Program-made: the position numbers and the translations under genes
NCBI RefSeq assembly: GCF_963259705.1
Contig: NC_081841.1
Coordinates: 117,003,033 to 117,067,032, forward strand
Length of the DNA: 64,000 bases
From: Myotis daubentonii
Taxonomy: Eukaryota; Chordata; Mammalia; Chiroptera; Vespertilionidae
Reading direction: 5' to 3'
Shown: positions 56,364-64,000 of the stretch, one piece after another
Layout of the letters: each line of letters opens with the position of its first letter
Position numbering within the stretch: position 1 is the first letter of the stretch
Notes under the pieces: model-generated
Told to the model about the DNA's origin: nothing
The model's database searches: none
The model's input: only the letters and a program-made list of their open reading frames with translations

Positions 56364-57585
56364 TCCTATCTAATAAAAGAGAAAGATGCAAATTGACCAT
56401 ACCCCTGAACGTTTCCCATTGGCTAATCAGCAGGATATGCAAATTAACTGCCAACCAAGATGGCGGCCGGCAGCCAGGCAGCTGAAGCGAACAGGAGGCT
56501 TGCTTGCTCCAGTGACGGAGGAAGCCAAGGTTCCTGGCCTAGGGCAGCCCAGCTCTGAGCTCCGGATGCAACAATGTTGCAATTATAGAAGCTAAACAAG
56601 CTCCAGATAGCTGCTTTCAGCCAGCCATGGGCTCAGAGCTTAGAGCGGCAGTGATGGCAACAGAGTTTCAAGTATAGAAGCTAAACAAAGCCCAGATATC
56701 TGCTTTCAGCAGCCGAGGCCTCAAGCTGGAGCTGGCCTCAGAGCTAAAGCCGGCTCTCAGCTCCAGTGACAGCCATAGAAAGTAAATAAATCCCAGAATT
56801 AAAAAAAAGAAAAAAGAAAAAGAAAAAGAGGAGAGGCTGGGAGCTTCAGTCACCCGCCAGCCTGAAAACGGCCCTCAGCCCCTCATCCAGACTGGCCAGG
56901 CATCCCAGTGAGGACCCCCACCCTAAAGGGGGTGCGGGCAGCCTAAAAACAGCCATCAGCCTGTCATCCAGGCTGGCCAGGAACCCAAGCGGGACCCCCA
57001 CCCTGATCTGAGACACCCTTCAGGGCAAACCAGCCGGCCCCCACCCGTGCACCAGGCCTCTATCCTATACTACAGGCAGGGCGGGACAGTGCGAGCTGCC
57101 ATCCGGGCCCCATGTGCAGCCCTGGGCAGCAGGGCATAAGCCCTGCCCCCAGCTGGGACCCCTATGTGGCACCTGAGCCCCCAGCCAGGACCCCCGTGCC
57201 TTGCCGCCTAAGCCCCGCACTGCTAAGCCCCGCCCCCAGCCAGGACCCTATGACGACTGGAGAGTAGGAAAGTGCCCCTGGGCCCTGGGTCGCTGTGGTG
57301 ATCCAGCCATCAGTAAGTAGAAAAGTGCGGCCTGTAGGCAGCCCCCAGCTGCGCCTGATCAGGGAGCAGGAAAGCCTGGCCTGCAGGCAGCCCCAAGCTG
57401 GGCCTGCTCCCCCATCACCATGGCGATCCTGGAGGAGGAAAGCCTGGCTTGCAAGCAGCACCACCATCCTGGTCATAGCTCAAGGGAGAGTACAACATGC
57501 AGTGGAGGCCAGGAGCCTGAGAGATCAACACAGAGGGGCTCCTGCTCCAAGCCTCCATGGTGTGGCTGGGGGCAGGCCCCCAGCA

Positions 57586-57627
<42 letters not shown>

Positions 57628-57770
57628 ACACGATGCCTGCTCTGAGCCTCTGCTGCCAGACTGTGGCCATCAGGACATCCACTGAGGGCTCCCAGACTGT
57701 GAGAGGGGCAGGATGGGTTGAGGGAACCCCCACCCCCCCAGTGCACGAATTTCGTGCATCGGGCCTCTAG
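56364..57770 (+). mobile_element. Tandem pair of Helitrons
   Basis: Unit 1 runs from TCCTATCTAATAAAAG at 56364 to ...CACCAGGCCTCTA at 57062. Unit 2 runs from TCCTATACTACAGG at 57063 to the palindrome GTGCACGAATTTCGTGCA and CGGGCCTCTAG at 57770. The unit 1 interior matches 13743-14420 (AAGATGGC..., AACAGGAGGCTTGCTTGCTC). Unit 2 differs from the minisatellite-bearing partner there. Confidence 0.92.
57588..57627. repeat. (CA)n microsatellite in a Helitron
   Basis: About 20 CA units. Confidence 0.95.
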
Positions 57771-58100
57771 TTGAGGAATATAAAACAGTCTGAGCTTGGG
57801 ATGAAACCTTGGAGGTTTCAAATAAGAAGAGCAGATGTTTAGTAAATAGAAATTTGTCCTTCTTTATAGATAGGTCAAAAGAGGTTATCTCTCATAATTG
57901 CTTATTATAGGCAAGGATCCTAACTCAAGTTATTCTAAGTACTTAAGGGAGGGGGCAAAAGTTTCTCATAAGCCTATAGCTGAAGTTGCCTTTAGGTCAA
58001 AATAATCTGCATACCACAGAGACACATCTTGGGGTGACTCATTCTGAACCCCCAAAATTCCCTCTTTAGAAATTCTCCTGGAAATTTCACATTTCAGAAG
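57771..58100. other. No recognisable feature
   Basis: Unique-looking sequence between the Helitron pair and the old L1. Confidence 0.4.
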
Positions 58101-58304
58101 TTAGATTGGTAAACTATTCTTTTTCTAATAATTTTTAAATTTTTATTTATAGTTGATACACAATATTATATTAGTTTTAGGCATACAGCATAGTGGTTAG
58201 ACAATCGTTTACTTTACAAAGTGTTCCCCCTGATGTTTCTAGTACCCATCTAGCACCATACATAGTTATAATTTTGACTATATTCCCTATGTCGTGTTAG
58301 GTCT

Positions 58305-58655
58305 GATTAAATAATTGAATCAATACCCCTCCCTGGAAACTGGCCTTTAGACCACTTCACCATGGACACTCCCTTTTGCTTAGACCACATTCCACTTGCT
58401 AAGACCACATTCCATTTCCTAAGACCATTATTTCTTCCCAGGCTTTAGAAGATCCAGACCAGCCCAGAGAATTCTCTACCCAGAAAAAACCTGCCTAGAT
58501 TCCTTTAAAACCTTGTGACTCCCCATCCCTGAATGCAGACACCATTTTGGGGCCCAGCCCATCTGGTATCCAGATGACCTAATAAATTTATAATCCCTTA
58601 CCACCTTTGGCTTCTTGCATTCCTCCTTCGGAATACTATTCCTCCTAAGATGCCA
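58305..58655 (+). mobile_element. Possible solo LTR in the old L1
   Basis: The L1 text is interrupted here by sequence with a tandem CTTAGACCACATTCCA repeat and CTAATAAATTTATAATCCC as a polyadenylation region. Exact ends and a duplication were not established. Confidence 0.45.
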
Positions 58656-58956
58656 TACTTTTTTGTAGCTACCAATTTGTACTTCTTAATCTGTTCCTGT
58701 TTTTTACCTCTCCCCCCAATCCCCATCCCATCTATCAATCATTAAAATGTTCTCTGTATTTATGTTTGTTTCTGTTATCTTTGTTTGTTTATTTTGTTTT
58801 TTTAGATTCCACATAAAAGTGAAATCATATGGAATTTATCTTTCTTTGTCTGACTTATTTTACTAAGTACCATACCCTCTAGATTCATCTACGTTGTTGA
58901 AATGGCAAGATTTCATTCTTTTTTATGGCTTAGTCATATTCCATATGCACCACTTC

Positions 58957-59930
58957 ATGCACACTAATAAAAGACAAACATGCAAATTGACTGTACCTTC
59001 GCTATGCCTTAAGCCACACCCACCAGCCAATCAGAGCGACTATATGCAAATTAACCCAACCAAGATGGCGGCTGGCAGCCACGGAGCTGGACCAAGCAGG
59101 AGGCTTGGTTGCTCCAATGATGGAGGAAGCCAAGCTTCTCGCGGCCGGCTCTAAGCTACACTCAAAGCAACAAAGTTTCAATTATAGAAGGTAAATAAAT
59201 CCCAGAATAATAAAAAAGAGACAAAGGAGAGGCTGGGAGCTTCCGTCGCTGGGCGGGGCTTGGCCAGCCTGAAAACGGCCCTCAGCCCCTCACCCAGACT
59301 GGCCAGGCACCACAGTGGGGACCCCCACCCTGAAGGGGGTGTGACCAGACTGCAAACACCCATCAGCCCCTCACCCAGGCTGGCCAGGCACCCCAGGGGG
59401 ACCCCCACCCTGATCCGGGACACCCTTCAGGACAAACCAGCCGGCCCCCACCAATGCACCAGCCCTCTATCCTATATAATAAAAGGTTAATATGCAAACT
59501 GACCCTAACAGAAGAAAGACTGGAAATGACTGGTCACTATGACACACACTGACCACCAAGGGGCAGATGCTCAATGCAGGAGCTGCCCCCTGGTGGTCAA
59601 TGTGCTCCCACAGGGGGAGCTCTGCTCAGCCACAAGCCAGGCTGATGGCTGCCAGTACAGCAATGGTGGTGGGAGCCTCTCCTGCCTCCTCAGCAGCACT
59701 AAGGATGTCCGACTGCAGCTTAGGCCTGCTCCCCGCTGGCAAGTGGACATCCCCCGAGGGCTCCCAGGCTGCCAGAGGGATGTCTGGTTGCCAGCTTAGG
59801 CCCAATCCCCTGGGGTGCAGGCCTAAGCCAGCAGGTGGTCATTCCCTGAGGGGGTCCCAGACTGCGAGAGGGCACAGGCCTGGCTGAGGGAGCCCCCCAG
59901 TGCACAAATTTTTGTGCACCAGGCCTCTAA
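58957..59930 (+). mobile_element. Tandem pair of Helitrons
   Basis: Unit 1 starts near 58957 (decayed ...CACTAATAAAAGAC) and ends CACCAGCCCTCTA at 59469. Unit 2 starts TCCTATATAATAAAAGG at 59470 and ends with the palindrome GTGCACAAATTTTTGTGCAC and AGGCCTCTAA (CTRR) at 59930. Unit 1 again carries the CCAACCAAGATGGCGGCTGG segment. Confidence 0.87.
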
Positions 59931-60139
59931 TATATATATATTTTATTTCAGAGAGGATGGGAGAGGGAAAGAAAGAAACATCAATGAGGAGAGAGAATCA
60001 TTGACCAGCTACCTCCTGTATGCCCCCCATCCCACTAGGAATCAAACCCGCAACCTGGCATGTGCCCTTGCCTGGAATGGAACCCAGGACCCTTAAGTCC
60101 ACAGGCTGGCGCTCTGTCCACTGAGCCAAACCAGCTAGG
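59931..60139 (-). mobile_element. Ves-type SINE separated from its TSD by a Helitron pair
   Basis: The SINE body and head run 59940-60139. The right flank GCACCACTTC (60140-60149) matches GCACCACTTC at 58947-58956, left of the Helitrons. The Helitrons therefore sit in the SINE's A-tail boundary. Confidence 0.85.
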
Positions 60140-60357
60140 GCTGCACCACTTCTTTATTTAGTCATCTACTGGATGGACACTTAGGTTGTTTCCATGTCTT
60201 GGCTACTGTAAATAATGCTGAAATGAACACAGGAATGAATATCTGAATTTTTGATTTAATGTTTTGGTTTCTTTGGATAAATACTCAGAAGGAGAATTGC
60301 TGGGTCCTTCTTTGTCTCTTATTATAGCCGTTGTTTTAAGTATATTTTGTCTGGGAT

Positions 60358-60446
60358 TGAGAAGGCAAAAAAGGGCTAATTCCAATGTAACCCTGATATT
60401 TGGGGGGTCTAGCAATTGAAATCCATGCCAGCAAGGTCAGTGTATA
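60358..60446 (+). mobile_element. LTR family V fragment, cut by L1
   Basis: It starts TGAGAAGGCAAAAAAGGGC and follows 22659-22747 base for base with few changes (CATGCCAGCAAGGTCAGTGTA), then stops at the L1 poly(T). Confidence 0.8.
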
Positions 60447-63400
60447 TTTTTTTTCTTTTTTTTTTAATCGTTTTATTGCTTAAAGTATTACAAAGAGTAA
60501 TACATATGTCTCCATTTTTTCTTGCCCTTGACAATCCCCTGGCCTCCCTTACCCCCCAGTGTCTTATGTCCATTGGATATGCTTATATTCATGCATACAA
60601 GTTCTTCAGTTGATCTCTCACCCTCCCCACCTGCCCCCCAACCCTCCCGGCCTTCCCGCTGTAGTTTGACAGTCTGTTCCAGGTGGCTCTGCCTCTGTAT
60701 CTATTTTTGTTCATAAGTTTATAATGGTCTTTATTATCCATAAATGAGTGAGATCATGTGGTATTTTTCCTTCATTGACTGGCTTATTTCACTTAGCATA
60801 ATGCTCTCCAGTTCCATCCATGCCATTGCAAATGGTAAGAGTTCCTTCCTTTTTAGAGCAGCATAGTATTCCATCGTGTAGATGTACCACAGTTTTCTAA
60901 TCCATTCATCTACTGATGGGCACTGAGGCTGTTTCCAGATCTTAGCTATGGTGAATTGTGCTGCTATGAACATAGGGGTGCATATATCCTTTCTGATTGG
61001 TGTTTCTGGTTTCTTGGGATATATTCCTAGAAGTGGGATCACAGGGTCAAATGGGAGTTCCATTTTCAGTTTTTTGAGGAAACTCCATACTGTCTGTCAT
61101 AGTGGCTGCACCAGTCTGCATTCCCACCAGCAGTGCACGAGTGTTCCTTTTTCTCCACATCCTCTCCAGCACTTGTCGTTTGTGGATTTGTTGATTATAG
61201 CCATTCTGACAGGTGTGAGATGGTACCTCATTGTTGTTTTGATTTGCATCTCTCAGATGATTAGTGACTTTGAGCATGTTTTCATATTTCTCTTGGTTTT
61301 CTGAATGTCCTCTTTTGAAAAGTGTCTATTTAGGTCCTTTGCCCATTTTTTAATTGGATTGTTTATCTTCCTTTTGTTAAGTTGTATGAGTTCCCTATAA
61401 ATGTTGGAGATTAGGCCCTTATCAGTGATAACATTGGCAAATATGTTCTCCCATGCAGTGGGCTTTCTTGTTGTTATGTTGATGGTTTCTTTTGCTGTGC
61501 AGAAGCTTTTTATTTTGATGTAGTCCCATTTGGTCATTTTCTCTTTAGTTTCCAATGCTCGAGGGGCTATATCAGTGAAGAAATTGCTTCAGCATATGTA
61601 TGAGATTTTGTTGCCTTTGGATTCTTCTAGTATTTTTACGGTTTCCCGTCGTACATTTAAGTTCTTTATCTATTTTGAGTTGATTTTTGTGTATGTGTAA
61701 GTTGGTGGTCTAGTTTTATTTTCCTGTATGTATCTGTCCAATTTTCTCAGCACCATTTATTGAAGAGACTATCCTGACTCCATTGTATGTTCTTGCCTCC
61801 TTTGTCAAATATTAATTGAGCATATTGGTTCAGGTCTATTTCTGGGTTCTCTATTCTATTCCATTGACCTATATGTCTGTTCTTGTGCCAGTACCAGGCA
61901 GTTTTGAGAACAGTGGCTTTGTAATACAGCTTGATATCTGCTATTGAAATCTCACCTACTTTGTTCTTTCTCAGGATCGCTACAGCTATTCAGGGTGTTT
62001 TTTTTATCCAGATGAATTTTTGGAGAGTTCGTTCTCTTTCTGTGAAATATTCCATTGGTATTTTAATGGGAAGTGCATTGAATTTATAGATTGCTTTGGG
62101 TAGTATGGACATTTTAATGATGTTGATTCTACCAATCCATGAACACGGTATGTTCTTCCATCTGTTTATGTCTTCCCCTATCTCTTTTTTCAACATCCTG
62201 TAGTTTTCGAGTAGAGGTCTTTTACCACTTTAGTGAAGTTTATTCCTAGGTATCTTAATTTTTTTAGTGTGATGGTAAATGGGATTGTTTTTTTTTTTAG
62301 TCTCTCTTTCTGTAAGTTCACTATTGGTGTATAGAAATGCCATAGATTTCCTAGAGTTAATTTTGAATCCTGCTACATTGCCAAATTCACTTATTAAGTC
62401 TAATAGTTTTTTGATGGAGTCTTTAGGGTTTTTTATTTATAATATCATGTCATCTGCAAATAAGGACACTTTTACTTCTTCTATTTCAATTTGGATGCCT
62501 TTTATTTCTTCTTCTTGTCTTATTGCATTGGCTAATGCTTCCAGTACTATGTAGAACAGGAGTGGAGAGAGTGGGCATCCCTGTCTTGTTTCTGTTCCTG
62601 GGGGAAATGGTGTTAGTTTTGTCCATTGAGTATGATGTTGGCTGTGGGTTTGTCATATATGGCTTTTATTATGTTGAGGTATGATCCTTCTATTCCCACC
62701 TTGCTGAGAGTTTTTATCAAAAATGGGTGTTGGATTTTGTCAAATGCTTTTTCTGCATCAATTGATCTGACTATGTGTTTTTTTTCTTTCAATTTGTTTA
62801 TGTGATGTATCACGTTTATTGATTTGCAGATATTGTACCATCCTTGCATCCCTGGGATAAATCCTACTTGGTCATGGTATATGACCTTTCTGATGTACTG
62901 CTGGATCTGATTTGCTAAGATTTTGTTGAGTATTTTGGCATCTATGTTCGTGAGGGATATTGGCCTGTAATTCTCTTTCATTGTGTTGTCTTTACCTGGT
63001 TTTGGTATTAGGGTGATGCTGGCTTCATTGAATGAGCTTGTAAGTGTTCCTTCCTCTTGAATTTTTTGTAGTAGTCTGAGGAGGATAGGTTTTAGTTCTT
63101 CCTTGAATGTTTGGTAAAACTCCCCTGTGAAGCCGTCTGGTCCTGGGCTTTTGTTTGCTGGAAACTTTTTGATGACTGCTTCAATTTCTTCCATAGTTAT
63201 TGGCCTATTGAGGTTTTTAGATTCTTTCTGATTGAGTTTTGGAATGTTGCATTTTTCTAGGAATTTGTCCATTTCCTCCATGTTGTCTAGTTTGTTGGAG
63301 TAGAGTTGTCCATAGTATTTTTTAACAATCATTTGTATTTCTGTGGGGTCTGTTGTTATTTCTCCTCTATCATTTCTGATTTTGTTTATTTGGGTCCTCT

Positions 63401-63837
63401 CTCTTTGCTTCTTGGTGAGCCTAGCTAGAGGTTTGTCAATCTTGTTTATCCTTTCAAAGAACCAGCTCTTGGTTTCATTGATTTTCTGTATTCTTTCTTT
63501 GGTCTCTATGTCATTCTGCTCTAATCTTTATTATCTCCTTCCTTCTGCTCACTCTGGGGTTTTCTTGTTGCTGTCTTTCTAATTCTTCGAGTTGTAGAGT
63601 TAGATGATTTACTACGATTTTTTCTTGTGTTTTGAGATAGGCCTGTAGAACTATAAACTTCCCTCTCAGGACTGCTTTCATTGCGTCCCATAGGGTTTGG
63701 ATTGTTGTGTTTTCATTGTCATTAGTTTCCAGGATGTTTTTTAATTTCTTCTTTGATCTCATTGGTAACCCAATCAATATTTAATAACATGCTATTTGGC
63801 TTCCAAGTGTTTGAGTATTTGGGGTTGTTTTATTGTA
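60447..63837 (-). mobile_element. L1-G, minus strand, interrupted beyond 63837
   Basis: Poly(T) at 60447-60470 is the A tail. Next are the G-rich 3' UTR (seen as C-rich near 60530-60660) and ORF2 remnants. It belongs to the same young-looking family as L1-A (near-identical C-terminal protein text). Its 5' part continues past another L1 insertion. Confidence 0.92.
60734..63777 (-). pseudogene. L1-G ORF2 remnant
   Basis: Pieces in order (minus): 63777-63511 (end of endonuclease and linker); 63332-62613 (RT fingers/palm with [13 protein letters not shown] and [14 protein letters not shown]); catalytic FADD near 62452-62463; 62196-61990 (thumb); 61555-61253; 61277-60734 (cysteine knuckle and C-terminus [21 protein letters not shown]). 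Frameshifts occur near 63510, 63340, 62600, 61980 and 61260, so no functional protein is made. Confidence 0.9.
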
Positions 63838-64000
63838 GTTTATTTTATTTTACTTATTTATTTATTTATTTATTTTTTATTAGTTAAGGTATAACAAATG
63901 TGTCCTCATCCCCCCCATTAACCCCCACCTCCCATCCCCCACCCCCGCCCTGCACACTCATGCTCCCATCCCCCTGTTGTCCATGTCCATTGGTTTGGCT
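63838..64000 (-). mobile_element. L1-H 3' end, inserted in L1-G, runs off the window
   Basis: A T-rich tail (TTTATTTTATTTTACTTATT, several ATTT units) is followed by AAGGTATAACAAATGTGTCC and a C-rich 3' UTR, the reverse of an L1 3' UTR. Confidence 0.85.

Larger units (their letters stand above)
58100..60357 (-). repeat. Old L1M-type element, minus strand, interrupted
   Basis: The 3' UTR-type segment (GTTTTAGGCATACAGCATAGTG region, 58140-58300) is followed by AGTGAAATCATATGGAATTT and TTAGTCATATTCCAT. After the insertions come GGATGGACACTTAGGTTGTT and AAATACTCAGAAGGAGAATT near 60170-60300. An LTR-like unit, a Helitron pair and a SINE lie within. Confidence 0.75.

Noticed and set aside
57415..57821. 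Cys/Val-rich frames
   Set aside because: Produced by the (CA)n tract in a Helitron.

Overview
This window is mammalian nuclear DNA, very probably from a vespertilionid bat. That inference rests on tRNA-derived Ves-type SINEs with perfect target-site duplications, many HeliBat-type Helitrons (TC start, CTAG/CTRR end, 3' palindrome), a SPIN-type hAT, other hAT and mariner elements, young L1 and a HAL1 half-LINE. The assignment comes from repeat content recognised by eye; no database search was run.

Layout. 1-7012 is an L1 with an open ORF1 and a broken ORF2. It sits in a hAT remnant (7013-7247) that itself lies in an older L1 (7248-17749). That older L1 also carries another hAT, a Helitron, a polyadenylated retrovirus-derived retrocopy, a 3.6-kb block of non-LINE DNA and a SINE. 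17750-19881 is Helitron material with a 47-bp minisatellite. 19914-21713 is the 3' end of an autonomous Helitron with a decayed Pif1-type helicase. 22659-23881 holds two solo LTRs with exact target duplications. 23888-27845 is mostly unrecognised. 27846-36679 is a gammaretrovirus-like complex: a gag-pol provirus on the minus strand (PBS and 5' LTR at 36192-36679), broken in integrase by an LTR of a second family, plus env remnants of that second family arranged as an inverted pair. 36699-37982 is an LTR split by another solo LTR. 42316-44695 is HAL1, 45450-50455 an old L1, and 60447-64000 further L1 copies on the minus strand.

The one host gene I can support is CFC1 (Cryptic), an EGF-CFC co-receptor for Nodal signalling. 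It lies on the minus strand with five coding exons between 53295 and 51391. Exon phases, splice sites, signal peptide, EGF-like domain and CFC domain all agree. The exon for the C-terminal tail was not found; the DNA downstream of exon 5 is occupied by old L1, L1-D and a Helitron.

Most notable: a 36-nt 5' half of tRNA-Gly(UCC) inserted in gag with a 17-bp duplication; a 46-nt SINE head inserted in an L1 with a 15-bp duplication and no tail; and four tandem Helitron pairs sharing the same internal junction.
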